Counted from the stretch's first letter, positions 26,035-35,782 are shown. The stretch is 64,000 nt of DNA from Allomuricauda sp. ARW1Y1 (GCF_013407935.1 NZ_JACBZU010000001.1:496001-560000); one strand, 5' to 3'. Notes: generated by a model from the sequence alone, not told the origin. Program-made: numbers and translations.

Positions 26035-27051
26035 ATGAAAATAATCGTACCCATGGCAGGGAGGGGATCCCGCTTAAGACCACACACACTTACCGTTCCA
26101 AAACCGTTGATTCCTGTTGCAGGAAAACCCATAGTGCACCGTTTGGTCACCGATATTGCTAAAGTATTGGGCGAACCAATCGAGGAAGTTGCCTTTATTT
26201 TGGGTGATCCTGCCTTTTTTGGGGATGATGTGGTGGAAAGCTTAATGGCATTGGCGGACGAATTGGGCGCTAAAGGGTCCATTTATCGACAAGATCAACC
26301 GCTTGGAACTGGGCACGCCATCATGAGCGCCAAGGAATCCTTGAGCGGTCCTGCGGTAATCGCATACGCCGATACATTGATACGAGCCGATTTTGATTTG
26401 GATAAATCGGCCGATAGCGTGATTTGGGTGAAGCAAGTGGAGCGCCCCGAAGCGTACGGAGTGGTCCAGTTGAACGATGACCATCAAATCGTGGAATTGG
26501 TTGAAAAACCTCAAGAATATGTATCTGACCTCGCTGTAATCGGTATTTATTATTTCAAGGATGTTGGAGTGCTCAAAAATGAGCTGCAGCATGTTTTGGA
26601 TCATGATATCACCCATGGTGGGGAATACCAAATCAATGACGGTATCAAAAGGATGATGGAAAAGGGCATGAAATTTGTTCCGGGTAAGGTGGATGAATGG
26701 ATGGATTGCGGCAACAAAAACGTGACCGTGGAAACCAATCAGCGCATGTTGGCCTTCTTGGAAAAGGAGGGCGAAAACATGATTGCCGATTCCGTGACAC
26801 AAGAAAATGCCAATATAGTCGAACCCTGTTTTATTGGAGAGAACGTAGTGCTCAAAAATACCACGATAGGGCCATATGTTTCGGTTGGCGCGAATACCGT
26901 TGTGGAGAATTCGACCATAAAAAACAGCCTCATCCAGAGCCATAGCAGGATTACCAATGCCAATTTGGATAATGCCATGATCGGGAACCATGTATTTTAT
27001 AATGGTAATTTTGAGACCATTAGCATTGGAGATTATTCTGTTTTGGAATAA
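26035..27051 (+). CDS. Sugar-phosphate nucleotidyltransferase
   Basis: The 338-residue enzyme joins a sugar 1-phosphate with an NTP to give an NDP-sugar. The N-terminal Rossmann-like part has the family signature GRGSRLRPHT and VPKPLIPVAGKPI. The catalytic/metal Asp lies in VIAYADTLIRADFD. After about residue 235 come hexapeptide turns of a left-handed beta helix (NIVEPCFIGENVVL, TTIGPYVSVGANTVV). It resembles RmlA or GlmU-like glucose-1-phosphate thymidylyltransferases; the exact sugar cannot be read. The nearest partners are the flippase upstream and EPS-type genes at the window start. Confidence 0.87.
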   Translation: MKIIVPMAGRGSRLRPHTLTVPKPLIPVAGKPIVHRLVTDIAKVLGEPIEEVAFILGDPAFFGDDVVESLMALADELGAKGSIYRQDQPLGTGHAIMSAKESLSGPAVIAYADTLIRADFDLDKSADSVIWVKQVERPEAYGVVQLNDDHQIVELVEKPQEYVSDLAVIGIYYFKDVGVLKNELQHVLDHDITHGGEYQINDGIKRMMEKGMKFVPGKVDEWMDCGNKNVTVETNQRMLAFLEKEGENMIADSVTQENANIVEPCFIGENVVLKNTTIGPYVSVGANTVVENSTIKNSLIQSHSRITNANLDNAMIGNHVFYNGNFETISIGDYSVLE

Positions 27052-27095
27052 CTTTAGAACACATTTTTGGTGGGATGGGGACTTAGGACGTTACT

Positions 27096-28019
27096 ATGAA
27101 AAGGAAACTGCTGGTTTGGTTGATTGCGGGAGCATCAGTACTGATGCATAATCATACCTATGCCCAAGAAGAACAAGAAGGTGCCGATGTCTACCTCGAA
27201 GAATATACCGATGAGTTTCAAGAAAATTTCTTTGAAGCCCTCAAACAGAAAGGCATCCAAAACTACGATAGGGCGGTCGACCTTTTCTTGAAATGCAAGC
27301 AACTGGAACCCAACAACAGCGTAGTGGATTACGAATTGGGCAAAGCCTATATGCTCGATAAAAAGTACGTGCAGGCGCAAGATTATGCGATTGAGGCTCT
27401 ACTATCGGAACCAGAGGACTATTGGTATTTGGACAATTTGCTCACCATTTTGGAGAAACAAGGAAGTCCCTTGGAGACTATCAAAGAACGAATTCCTTAC
27501 AGTAATACAAAGCTTAGACAGAACATGGGGCTGTTCTACTTCAAAATGAAGCAGTACAAGGAAGCCACCGAGGTTTTGGAGGGCTTGCCAAGTTCTTCCC
27601 TAAAATCGGAGCTAAGCCGGAAGATTAAGGATTCACTCCAAAAAAGGGAAAGTATAGAAGAAGTCACGCCCATAGTGCAGAACGTTGAGGAAACCAAAAG
27701 TGACCCTATATCCCAATTGAAAAAAACAATGGAGGAATACATCGCAGCTTCCAATTATACTGCCTTGTTAACGGAATCCAAGGAGGCATTGGATACGTAT
27801 CCTTTGCAGCCCTATTTTTATTATGCCTATGGAACAGCGTTGAACAACACCGGCAATGCCAGCAAGGGCGTTGAAGTGTTGGAGAGTGGACTTGATTATA
27901 TATTGGATGACAGTACGCTTCAAAATAAGATGTACAAGCAATTATCCGAAGGGTATTCCAAGATTGGGAATGCACAAAAAGCCAATGAATATTTGAACAA
28001 GATCAATTCAGGATTGTAA
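27096..28019 (+). CDS. Secreted tetratricopeptide repeat protein
   Basis: The 307-residue precursor has a signal peptide (KRKLLVWLIAGASVLM, cleavage near HTYAQ). The mature part holds TPR-like helix pairs, for example NYDRAVDLFLKCKQLEPNN, YELGKAYMLDKKYVQAQDY and YAYGTALNNTGNASKGVEV. It is probably periplasmic and a protein-interaction scaffold. The stop codon overlaps the next start as TAATG, so it is translated with the lipoprotein and EnvC-like genes downstream. That suggests an envelope assembly role. Confidence 0.85.
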   Translation: MKRKLLVWLIAGASVLMHNHTYAQEEQEGADVYLEEYTDEFQENFFEALKQKGIQNYDRAVDLFLKCKQLEPNNSVVDYELGKAYMLDKKYVQAQDYAIEALLSEPEDYWYLDNLLTILEKQGSPLETIKERIPYSNTKLRQNMGLFYFKMKQYKEATEVLEGLPSSSLKSELSRKIKDSLQKRESIEEVTPIVQNVEETKSDPISQLKKTMEEYIAASNYTALLTESKEALDTYPLQPYFYYAYGTALNNTGNASKGVEVLESGLDYILDDSTLQNKMYKQLSEGYSKIGNAQKANEYLNKINSGL

Positions 28020-28798
28020 TGAACCTACATAAATATATATACAAAGCAAGCGTTGCCATTTTGATGTTGGCCACCCTAGGTTCTTGTAAAAGTACCAAGT
28101 CGATTACGGGGGGAGAGGCCAATTCAAGACTTTCCGCAAAAAACATCGTCAATGCCCATTACTCCAACCAACCCAAATTCCGAACCCTGAGGGGACGCGT
28201 TAAAATCGACTACACCAACGGGGACGATTCGCAAGGTGTCAACGTAAGCTTACGCATGGAAAAGGACAAAGTGATTTGGATGAGTGCACCACTCGGTGTT
28301 GTAAAGGCGCACATTACCCCCAAAAAAGTATCGTTTTACAACAAGCTGCAAAATGAGTATTTTGATGGAGACTTTAGCTATTTAAGCGAGTTGTTGGGTA
28401 CAGAACTGGATTTTGAAAAAGTACAGAACCTACTTTTGGGAAACGCAGTGCTCGACCTCAGAAAAGAAAAACTCAATTCGGAAGTATACAACGGGAACTA
28501 CCAATTAAAACCTAAGAAAGCCCAAGAACTTTTTAAGATTCTCTTTCAATTGGAACCCAAAAACTTTAAAATAGCCAGTCAGGAAATATCACAGCCCGTA
28601 AGCGCAAGACATTTATTGGCAAAATATACCTATCAAGATGTTTCTGGAAATGTGCTTCCGGAGGATATACAAATCGTGGCCGAAGAAAAAGGTGAATTGA
28701 CTACGATTGACTTGAGTTTTCGTAACTTGGAGCTTAACAAACCCATGAGTTTTCCGTACAAAGTCCCCAAAGGCTATGATAAAATTACATTAAAGTAA
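28019..28798 (+). CDS. Lipoprotein of the DUF4292 type
   Basis: The 259-residue precursor has a lipoprotein signal with lipobox LGSC (Cys near residue 23). The mature protein is mainly beta, with the pattern FRTLRGRVKIDY, VSLRMEKDKVIWMSAP and LSYKVPKG-like strands that I associate with DUF4292, a LolA/LolB-like fold family of Bacteroidota. It could bind lipid or lipoprotein at the outer membrane. It lies between the TPR and EnvC-like genes, overlapping the former by one base and leaving 1 bp before the latter. Confidence 0.75.
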   Translation: MNLHKYIYKASVAILMLATLGSCKSTKSITGGEANSRLSAKNIVNAHYSNQPKFRTLRGRVKIDYTNGDDSQGVNVSLRMEKDKVIWMSAPLGVVKAHITPKKVSFYNKLQNEYFDGDFSYLSELLGTELDFEKVQNLLLGNAVLDLRKEKLNSEVYNGNYQLKPKKAQELFKILFQLEPKNFKIASQEISQPVSARHLLAKYTYQDVSGNVLPEDIQIVAEEKGELTTIDLSFRNLELNKPMSFPYKVPKGYDKITLK

Positions 28799-28799
28799 T

Positions 28800-30026
28800 A
28801 TGAAAGGTAAAATTTCATATCTTATTTATTATACGATACTTACAGTGCTTACTTCGGTAACTTCATTTGCTCAAACCGGGGAACAGAAGGTGCTGGAGGC
28901 CAAACGGGAACGCTTGCAAGAGGAAATCAAGGAAATTAACCGTCTGCTGTTCGCCGAGCGCAAAGAAAAGGGTACCGTTTTGGACCAAATGGAAGCCTTG
29001 GACAATAAAATAAATGTTCGGCAAGAGCTGATTCGGGTTACCAATCAACAATCGAATTTGCTGAGTAGGCAAATCAACGTCAATATTAGAAGCATCAGCA
29101 AGCTTCGGGAAGATTTGGAAGTTCTTAAGGAAGATTATGCAGAACTAATCCAGAAAACCTATCAGAACAAGTCGCAGAACAATCGATTGATGTTCCTGTT
29201 GTCCGCAGAAAACTTTTTTCAGGCCTTAAAAAGGCTTCAGTACATGAAACAATATGCCAAATACAGAAAGAAGCAAGGGGAAGGCATCGTTCAAAAAACC
29301 GAGGAACTCAAAACCTTGAACCAAGACTTGGTGCGTCAACGAAAGGAAAAGGACCAATTGGTCGCGGAAAATCAGAAAGCGAAAGAAGAACTTAGCAAAG
29401 AAATTGAAGCGCAGCGCAGTCTTTTAACGAGCATTAAGCAGAACGAGGCCAAATACACGGCCGCCATTGCGGAAAAGCAGAAAGAGGCCCGTAGAATAGA
29501 CAATGAAATTGAACGGATGATCAAAAGTGCGATTGCCAGCTCCAACAAAAGCTCGGGCAAATCCACAAGCAGTGCCACGTTTGCCCTTACTCCAGAAGCC
29601 AAGTTGTTGGCAGACAATTTCTCTTCCAACAAGGGAAGATTAATATGGCCGGTGGAAAAGGGAATTAAAAGTCAGGGCTATGGAGTTTATGCGGACAAGT
29701 TGTACCCCGGCATCAAGCACCGGAACAATGGCGTAACCATCACCACGGACAAAGGGAGCAAGGCGAGGGCCATTTTTGAGGGCGAGGTCATTGCCATTCT
29801 ATCCGTTCCCGGAGGGAACAAAGGCGTTCAGATCAAACATGGAAATTACATCAGCACCTATTATAACCTTTCCAATCTCTATGTAAAAAAAGGGGATAAA
29901 GTCGCCGCCAAAGAAGTGCTGGGCGAAATAAATACCAATCGGTTGGACGGCACCACAAAGTTGAAATTTTACCTGTACAAGGATTCCGACCGCTTGAACC
30001 CCGAGGATTGGATCTATCAACTTTAA
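28800..30026 (+). CDS. EnvC-like murein hydrolase activator with degenerate LytM domain
   Basis: The 408-residue protein has a signal peptide (ending SFAQ), a long coiled coil over residues about 25-250, and a C-terminal LytM/M23 fold (about 285-405). Active M23 enzymes use HxxxD and HxH zinc ligands. Here the first site reads KHRNNGVTI and the second TYYNLSNL, so metal ligands are missing, as in E. coli EnvC. It is therefore expected to activate amidases at the division site rather than cut peptidoglycan. It is the last gene of the TPR-lipoprotein-EnvC unit. Confidence 0.88.
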   Translation: MKGKISYLIYYTILTVLTSVTSFAQTGEQKVLEAKRERLQEEIKEINRLLFAERKEKGTVLDQMEALDNKINVRQELIRVTNQQSNLLSRQINVNIRSISKLREDLEVLKEDYAELIQKTYQNKSQNNRLMFLLSAENFFQALKRLQYMKQYAKYRKKQGEGIVQKTEELKTLNQDLVRQRKEKDQLVAENQKAKEELSKEIEAQRSLLTSIKQNEAKYTAAIAEKQKEARRIDNEIERMIKSAIASSNKSSGKSTSSATFALTPEAKLLADNFSSNKGRLIWPVEKGIKSQGYGVYADKLYPGIKHRNNGVTITTDKGSKARAIFEGEVIAILSVPGGNKGVQIKHGNYISTYYNLSNLYVKKGDKVAAKEVLGEINTNRLDGTTKLKFYLYKDSDRLNPEDWIYQL

Positions 30027-30030
30027 CACT

Positions 30031-30867
30031 ATGAAGAAAATAACTGATTTACAAGGCTTTTTTGAACTACACAATGGGGTCCAGATGCCCTATTTTGGAT
30101 TGGGAGTGTATCAATCCGAAGATGGAAGCGAAGTCATAAATGCCGTAAAAGCAGCACTTGATCATGGCTACCGCCATATCGATACCGCTGCCATTTATCA
30201 CAATGAAGAAGGCGTGGGTACTGGAATCCGCGAAAGCAGCGTAAGCCGTGAGGATGTTTTTTTGACCAGCAAGGTGTGGAACACCGATCAAGGCTATGAC
30301 AGCACAATCAAGGCATTTGAGGCCAGTTTGGAGCGCTTGGGAACGGATTACCTGGATTTGTATTTGATTCATTGGCCCAAAGGGGACCTATCCAAAGAAA
30401 CATGGAAAGCTTTGGAAAAACTCTACAAGGAAGAACGGGTTCGTGCCATTGGGGTCAGCAACTTTTTACAACACCATCTGGAGGATTTGTTGCCCTCGGT
30501 AGAGATTGTGCCCATGGTGAACCAAATGGAGTTCCACCCCTACTTGGTGCAGCAGGATTTGATTGATTTCTGTGCGTCCAAGGGCATTCAGTATGAGGCA
30601 TGGTCACCTTTGATGCAGGGCCATATTTTTGAATTGGATGTGATGAAGGACTTGGCGGCGAAATACAACAAGACCATTGCACAGGTAGTACTGCGGTGGG
30701 ATTTGCAAAAAGGGGTGATTACTATTCCAAAATCATCCAAACCAGAACGAATCAAGGCCAATGCTGACCTTTTTGATTTTGAATTGTTAGATGAAGACGT
30801 GCAATTATTGGATAGCTTGGAAAAGGACAAACGATTTGGACCAGACCCCAATAATTTTGATTTTTAA
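30031..30867 (+). CDS. Aldo/keto reductase
   Basis: The 278-residue NADPH-dependent reductase has the complete tetrad: Asp and Tyr in [15 protein letters not shown], Lys in FLTSKVWN, and His in YLIHWPKG. The cofactor region [14 protein letters not shown] is near the C terminus. The length and IGVSNF motif place it with 2,5-diketo-D-gluconate reductase-like enzymes, though substrates vary widely. It starts 4 bp after the EnvC-like gene, probably part of the same transcript. Confidence 0.92.
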   Translation: MKKITDLQGFFELHNGVQMPYFGLGVYQSEDGSEVINAVKAALDHGYRHIDTAAIYHNEEGVGTGIRESSVSREDVFLTSKVWNTDQGYDSTIKAFEASLERLGTDYLDLYLIHWPKGDLSKETWKALEKLYKEERVRAIGVSNFLQHHLEDLLPSVEIVPMVNQMEFHPYLVQQDLIDFCASKGIQYEAWSPLMQGHIFELDVMKDLAAKYNKTIAQVVLRWDLQKGVITIPKSSKPERIKANADLFDFELLDEDVQLLDSLEKDKRFGPDPNNFDF

Positions 30868-30914
30868 TCAAATAATTGATGTAACTTTCAGCCAACCAAA
30901 TCTTTACTTAAGTA

Positions 30915-31619
30915 ATGAGAAGAAACCTACTTGTTTTCATTATAGGCATAATTATATGCTCATGTGAGTTGACCTATGAGGACAATACCCGCCTTTTGGT
31001 TGATGGCCAAGTGATTTCCTTTGAAAGTACAGTAATTCCGGAACTTCCCGTAGATGTTTATGCCTTAGGAACTTTCACTTCTTTTCCCTCAAGGAGGGAG
31101 CAAGTAGCTTTGATAGGCGAATCAAAATTAAGGTCAGATGGCCAATACCAAGTCATTACCATCTCACCGGAAAACAGTGATTTTATTTCAGTGGCAATCA
31201 ATGATATCGGTAAAAATGGGCACAATGCATTCTGGCCAACATTAGAAATTAATGGGCTGCAACCATTTTCATTAGAAAACTTCAAATACCAAGTTCCTGA
31301 CATTGCTATTGGACCTTTGGAAAATACAAGCGTATTAATCAATCGGGTGGCCAATATGCAAGACACGCTGTCCTATGGCATATCTTACAATTCTACCCTA
31401 AAAGAGGTCAATTTAAATTTCGGTGAGTTCGACGACGAAGTGTTCCAAAGGCAACTATTTGGGGAATTATACCCATCGGATATGACGAGGGAAATCCCAT
31501 TAAGGATCATACAGGGAGACTCCATCAAAATCAGTTATTCATTGATCAATAACGGAATAGTTGGGCGAGGAGAAATCAAAATTCAATACAATACTGATGG
31601 GTATACTTTTGATTTTTAA
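30915..31619 (+). CDS. Putative lipoprotein of unknown function
   Basis: The 234-residue precursor has a short lipoprotein signal (RRNLLVFIIGIIICSC, Cys at residue 17). The mature protein is mostly beta, with a carboxypeptidase-regulatory or transthyretin-like look early on (LLVDGQVISFES, then LPVDVYALG). No catalytic motif is visible and I do not recognise a family. It overlaps the next gene by 23 bp, which encodes a probable outer-membrane barrel, so the two likely work together at the outer membrane. Confidence 0.7.
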   Translation: MRRNLLVFIIGIIICSCELTYEDNTRLLVDGQVISFESTVIPELPVDVYALGTFTSFPSRREQVALIGESKLRSDGQYQVITISPENSDFISVAINDIGKNGHNAFWPTLEINGLQPFSLENFKYQVPDIAIGPLENTSVLINRVANMQDTLSYGISYNSTLKEVNLNFGEFDDEVFQRQLFGELYPSDMTREIPLRIIQGDSIKISYSLINNGIVGRGEIKIQYNTDGYTFDF

Positions 31620-32220
31620 AAGGATTGCATTGATTTCAATGCTCTTTCTGCCGCTATCCTTATTATTCGGGCAAGAAGAGCAAAAAGAATTGCAATGGGA
31701 TATCTTAGGCGAGCTAAGTATTGCATATGGTATACCCTCCAGTTATGGGAATAATTTTTTGGCCGAAGGATATGACCTCAGAAATGCCACAAACATCACA
31801 GCAAATGTTTTGGAATCGCCAAAATGGTTGATTGGAGGGCAATGGAGCTTTTTTAAAGGAGATGTTGTTGATATTAGCAAAGTTGGAGGTATAGATAACT
31901 CTAGAATAACGCATTTGTATGTTACAGGTAGCTACTCCATATTGGAACACAAAAAAAGAATCATCCTAAGAACAGGTTTGGGCATAGGTTATGCCCTTTA
32001 TAGACATGAGAAAGATGCTGCCAAGTTCAGGGATGATGGGTTTTCCATACTGGCCAAAATCGACCTTGGGTATAGAATAAGCAATTCGTTTGGCGTATTT
32101 CTTAAACTGGACCATTACTTGGATTTTTTAAGTATAGATACCGCTCCAGAAATAGAGAATTCCTTGAAACGAACCCAAACTTTTGTTCCCTTTGTGGGAA
32201 TAAGACTCTACACTTTCTAG
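31597..32220 (+). CDS. Probable outer-membrane beta-barrel protein
   Basis: From the ATG at 31597 the product is 207 residues with a signal peptide (ending LLFGQ) and alternating amphipathic strands such as LIGGQWSFFKGD, THLYVTGSYSIL and ILRTGLGIGYALYRH. It closes with a terminal strand VGIRLYTF ending in Phe, the usual outer-membrane assembly signal. An earlier start at 31561 is possible but would put a charged segment before the signal. No family recognised. It overlaps the lipoprotein gene upstream. Confidence 0.7.
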   Translation: MGILLIFKRIALISMLFLPLSLLFGQEEQKELQWDILGELSIAYGIPSSYGNNFLAEGYDLRNATNITANVLESPKWLIGGQWSFFKGDVVDISKVGGIDNSRITHLYVTGSYSILEHKKRIILRTGLGIGYALYRHEKDAAKFRDDGFSILAKIDLGYRISNSFGVFLKLDHYLDFLSIDTAPEIENSLKRTQTFVPFVGIRLYTF

Positions 32221-32732
32221 TTGTTCAAGAAAAGTGCCTTAAGCTCGGTGGCATCGGCAGGCTTCATTTTACCAGCCAGTACCAAGCTCAACTGTTTTCT
32301 TCGTAGGGCAGCAGCGTAGCGCTCCTTTTCCAGTTCCGTTTCAGGCTCCAAAGGCGGTACCTCGGTTGGTTTTCCTGTATCATCTACGGCAACAAAGGTA
32401 TAAATGGCCTCATTGGCCTTGGTGCGCTCCCCAGTAAAACGATCCTCTATCCATACATCCAAGAAAATCTCCATCGAAGTGTTGAACGCCCGCGAAACCG
32501 ATGCCTCTACGGTAACCACGCTCCCCAAAGGAACAGCACTATTGAATGCCACATGGTTCACCGAAGCGGTCACTGTAATACGGCGGCTGTGCCTCCGTGC
32601 CGAAATACTGGCCGCTCGATCCATTCTGGCCAAGAGCTCGCCTCCAAACAGGTTGTTCAAGGGGTTGGTTTCACTGGGCAATACCAAATCGGTCATTACC
32701 GTGCGGGATTCACTGGGTTTTTTAGCGCGCAT
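32217..32732 (-). CDS. Acyl-CoA thioesterase, hotdog fold
   Basis: The 171-residue protein shows the YciA/ACOT pattern: TNPLNNLFGGELLARMDRAA carries the active-site Asn/Gly-rich loop and Asp helix, followed by VNHVAFNSAVPLGSVVTVEA. It hydrolyses acyl-CoA to free acid and CoA in the cytoplasm. Single domain, normal length. It is convergent with the barrel gene, sharing its last 4 bases, and stands alone on its strand apart from the SPOR protein gene upstream of it. Confidence 0.9.
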   Translation of the reverse strand: MRAKKPSESRTVMTDLVLPSETNPLNNLFGGELLARMDRAASISARRHSRRITVTASVNHVAFNSAVPLGSVVTVEASVSRAFNTSMEIFLDVWIEDRFTGERTKANEAIYTFVAVDDTGKPTEVPPLEPETELEKERYAAALRRKQLSLVLAGKMKPADATELKALFLNN

Positions 32733-32793
32733 ACCTCTTTACATTTTGCGCAAAGATATTGAAGTAAGAAATGCTTTTTAAAGGAAAGTGGGA

Positions 32794-33738
32794 TTATTTC
32801 TCAGAAAGCAACCAAGCATCTCGGGAATCCTCGGCTTTTACCTTTCTCAAAAATACTAGGGCCTCCTTGGGGTCCTCAAAGCTATCGTAAGCTACTTGGT
32901 GAAGACCATAGGCATTGGTGCCCAAATAAAAGGCATTGTACCCTTTTTCTTTGAGCTGGCTCACACGTTTTTCAGCGTTTTTTTCTTCCCTAAAGGCGCC
33001 AGCGATTACGTGATGTTTGCCTAATTGCTTTTTGGTCACCTTTATGTTGATGGCTGGGAGTTCCAAGGGTGCACTTTCAAAAAAAGTAGCCTCTTGGATA
33101 AGGCGGGAAACCTCTTGCTGGGCATCTTGTTGGGCGGCTACCTCCCTTTCCTGAAGGTCACCATAGGTTTTGTACGACGTAGCTCCCAAAGAAACGGCCA
33201 ACAGAATCACGGCGGCGTACTTGAGCCAAGGTCGGAACGAGCTCTGCTCCCGTTTTTCCGGAGTGATCATAAACGGAATGCGCTCTTCCAACTCCTCCAC
33301 TTCTTCCTTGATCACTTCACGCTGAATCGGAGTAGCGGTAAAAGCAGAGAGTCCAAAAGAAGCTGTCAAAAAATTGACTTTTTCTTCCGGTTGAAATTGG
33401 ATACGTTGCTCGGAGTTATGCCACAAGGTCCCGATGCCAAAAAGCTCGATGCGCTCGCCTTGGGCCAATCTTTCTTTCCAATCTTGGGCCACGTTCTCCA
33501 CTTCTTTCAACAGTTCTTCATATCCTAATTGCTTTTCTTTGGCAATATGGGATACCAAAAGACCGTCATTTTTGGAAAGTTGGGCATTAAAGGAGATGAC
33601 TTTGCTGGGCGGTACCAAAGTGTTGGTGGCCCTATCGATTGCTGCGGATGTACCATGGGCCAAGAATGCCCCGAAACCGGGTACTACAACACAATTATAA
33701 TCAAACAACAATTTTTCTATGTGTGCATCTATCCGCAT
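32794..33738 (-). CDS. SPOR-domain protein with N-terminal HU/CCDC81-like domains
   Basis: I take ATG 33738 as the start because upstream codons run through the promoter and into the dprA region. The 314-residue protein has an N-terminal part (IEKLLFDYNCVVVPGFGAFLA) found in Bacteroidota SPOR proteins with HU-CCDC81-type domains. It has one transmembrane helix (LKYAAVILLAVSLGATSY, about residues 178-195) and a C-terminal SPOR domain (HHVIAGAFREEKNAEKRV). SPOR domains bind denuded peptidoglycan at the division septum. Cytosolic N terminus, periplasmic C terminus. Confidence 0.88.
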   Translation of the reverse strand: MRIDAHIEKLLFDYNCVVVPGFGAFLAHGTSAAIDRATNTLVPPSKVISFNAQLSKNDGLLVSHIAKEKQLGYEELLKEVENVAQDWKERLAQGERIELFGIGTLWHNSEQRIQFQPEEKVNFLTASFGLSAFTATPIQREVIKEEVEELEERIPFMITPEKREQSSFRPWLKYAAVILLAVSLGATSYKTYGDLQEREVAAQQDAQQEVSRLIQEATFFESAPLELPAINIKVTKKQLGKHHVIAGAFREEKNAEKRVSQLKEKGYNAFYLGTNAYGLHQVAYDSFEDPKEALVFLRKVKAEDSRDAWLLSEK

Positions 33739-33743
33739 AGCCA

Positions 33744-33773
33744 CAAATATTGTAAAAAATGGGGGAGTACAAA
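33744..33773 (-). promoter_or_regulatory. Promoter of the SPOR-domain gene
   Basis: On the minus strand TTTG (33773-33770) is followed after 18 bp by AATATTTG (33751-33744), one mismatch from TAnnTTTG. The start codon is 5 bp further on, so a leaderless or very short leader mRNA is likely if this is the promoter. Confidence 0.4.
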
Positions 33774-33843
33774 ATAAGCCGGATAACTTTTTATTAACAT
33801 TTGAAAAGCTGTATTTTGTGGACAACTTTGACGCCCAAATCAA

Positions 33844-34950
33844 ATGACTGAACCTGAAATTATTGCGGCTTTGCGGCTGCAAAACATTCCCAATATCGGG
33901 GATGTGACCGCAAAAAAATTAATTGCGCACTGCGGAAGTCCATCGGCCATTTTTGAGGACAAACCGCACCATCTCCTCAAAATTGACGGCATTGGTAAAG
34001 TGACCTTAAAAGGACTTCACGATACCCTATATTTGGATGAAGCCCAACAGGAGTTCGAATTTTTGTCCAAAGAGAACATTGAGGTTTCCTATTTTATGGA
34101 GGATACCTATCCTGAACGCCTTAAGCATTGCTTGGATGGTCCCATTCTTTTGTTTCAAAGGGGCAATATCGATTTGAAGCAGCAAAAAATTATCAGCGTG
34201 GTGGGCACGCGGAATGTGACCAGTTACGGGAGCTCCTTTGCCCAACAGTTTATAGCCGAATTGGCCCCGTTGAACCCCATTATCGTGAGTGGATTGGCTT
34301 ATGGTGTCGACATAAAGGTGCAAAAAGCGGCGATGGACCACGGATTGCAGACGATTGCTTGTATGGCGCATGGCCTGAATCAGATTTACCCCAAAGCACA
34401 CGCCAAATATCAATCCAAAATCGAGGCCAATGGTGGTTTTTTAACCGAATTCTGGAGCAGTAGTCAACCCAATCGAGAGAATTTCCTAAAGCGAAACCGA
34501 ATCATTGCAGGAATCAGTGAAGCAACCATTGTCATAGAGTCTGCCGAAAAAGGGGGTAGTTTGGTGACCGCTGATTTGGCCCATGGCTATAATCGTGAGG
34601 TGTTTGCCGTTCCGGGCCGGGCCACCGACAAATGGAGCAAGGGCTGCAACGACCTTATCAAATACCAAAAGGCGCATTTATTGACCTCTGCCGCGGAGCT
34701 GATTTATCTCCTGGGATGGCAAATCGAGGAAGAAAAGCAGGAAAAAACGGTACAAAAACAGCTGTTCGTCGAGTTGGACGAAACAGAACAGTCAATCTAC
34801 TCTTACCTGCAATTGAACGGGAAACAGTTGCTGGACACCGTGGCTTTGGAGTGTAAATTGCCCATTTTTAAGGTTTCGTCCACTTTGGTGCAAATGGAAA
34901 TGAAAGGGGTCGTCCGTCCATTGCCCGGTAAACTGTTCGAAGCAGTGTAG
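33844..34950 (+). CDS. dprA: DNA-processing protein DprA
   Basis: DprA loads RecA onto incoming single-stranded DNA during natural transformation. The 368-residue protein has an N-terminal helical part (NIPNIGDVTAKKLIAH, helix-hairpin-helix-like), the Rossmann DprA core with VVGTRNVTSYG, VSGLAYGVDIKVQKAA and GRATDKWSKGCNDLI, and a C-terminal winged-helix domain. This is the complete three-part form. It diverges from the SPOR gene and is followed by repeat region B. No other competence genes are here. Confidence 0.95.
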   Translation: MTEPEIIAALRLQNIPNIGDVTAKKLIAHCGSPSAIFEDKPHHLLKIDGIGKVTLKGLHDTLYLDEAQQEFEFLSKENIEVSYFMEDTYPERLKHCLDGPILLFQRGNIDLKQQKIISVVGTRNVTSYGSSFAQQFIAELAPLNPIIVSGLAYGVDIKVQKAAMDHGLQTIACMAHGLNQIYPKAHAKYQSKIEANGGFLTEFWSSSQPNRENFLKRNRIIAGISEATIVIESAEKGGSLVTADLAHGYNREVFAVPGRATDKWSKGCNDLIKYQKAHLLTSAAELIYLLGWQIEEEKQEKTVQKQLFVELDETEQSIYSYLQLNGKQLLDTVALECKLPIFKVSSTLVQMEMKGVVRPLPGKLFEAV

Positions 34951-34959
34951 GTTTAGTTG

Positions 34960-35545
34960 GTGTGAAGGAGTTAGGAGTCCGAAGTCCGAAGTCGGAAGTT
35001 TAGAGTTAGGGGTTTCAGGTTTCAGGTTAAGACGTCAGTTCGAGTGTTTTTTGATGAGTTTTTGAAAAAAGTAGACAAAAAATGTATCGAGAACCTTGTT
35101 CAGTGAGGAGCCAAGAGGCAGGAATCAAGAATCAGGAGAGGAAAGGCGATAGAAAATAGACTTGGTTTGGTGGGCAGTTGGAAGACCGAAGACCGAAAAC
35201 CGAAGTCGGAAGTCGGGAGTTGTGAGCTTAGAGTTGCGTGTTTCGTGTTGCGAGTTAGGATGTCATTTCGAGCGCAGTCGAGAAATCTGTCGGAAGTCAG
35301 TCAGCAGTGGGCAGTCAGCAGTCGGCAGTTGGCAGTGGGCATCGGGCAGTTGAACTAATATCAGGAATTAACACGAATAAGGTTCTTTGTCATTTGAAAT
35401 GACCTTTTGAAGTTAAACCGCAAACATTAAACCCTAAACCATTGAACCTTTAACCCTAAACCTTAAACTTTGAACTTGAAACTTGTACTTGCGTTTTCCC
35501 ATTTGATTTCTCCATCGTTACTTCGTTCCTCATGTCGAAATGACC
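34960..35545 (+). repeat. Heptanucleotide-based intergenic repeat, copy B
   Basis: This is non-coding. Around 35185-35270 twelve consecutive seven-base words run in one register (GAAGACC GAAGACC, GAAGTCG, CGTGTTT and so on). AGTNGGC-type words follow at 35295-35350, and TTAAACY/TTGAACT-type words at 35405-35495. The core 35034-35161 matches 37720-37845 (copy C) and the reverse complement of 6087-6213 (copy A). Short open frames here are translated repeats. Confidence 0.8.
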
Positions 35546-35555
35546 TCTTACCGTC

Positions 35556-35699
35556 ACGCTGAACTTGTTTCAGCGTCTCACTCAGATGGGATTCCGTATC
35601 ATGCTTCGACTACGCTCAGCAACCGCACGGAATGACATCCCGCCCGAAAGGATGAGATTCCGCATCATGCTTCGACTACGCTCAGCAACTGTGCGGAAT
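35556..35699 (+). repeat. Cluster of three palindromic units
   Basis: The first unit is ACGCTGAA/TTCAGCGT (35556-35576). Two tandem units of about 66 bp follow (ATTCCG at 35591 and 35657), each with CTTCGACTACGCTCAG (35604-35619, 35670-35685) and ending CGGAAT to close a stem. They belong to the same family as the element at 22581-22669. Confidence 0.75.
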
Positions 35700-35701
35700 G
35701 C

Positions 35702-35734
35702 AAAAACCACCGGAAACCCGAAGGCCGCCGGTGG
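35702..35734 (-). terminator. Rho-independent terminator of the BspA-like gene
   Basis: On the minus strand CCACCGG pairs with CCGGTGG around a 14-base interior that may pair further, followed by five T residues. It lies 49 bp after the stop codon. Confidence 0.8.
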
Positions 35735-35782
35735 CTCTGTTTGCCCTGTATGGGACGAGGGCTAATGTATAAAAAAGGTGTA

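Noticed and set aside
26242-26991. Frame of 249 codons opposite the nucleotidyltransferase
   Set aside because: His/Ile/Phe-rich antisense composition, wholly within a well-supported gene.
35162-35358. Two overlapping frames of 63 codons in region B
   Set aside because: They lie in the 7-bp repeat arrays, show repeat-like composition and have no promoter or family signature.
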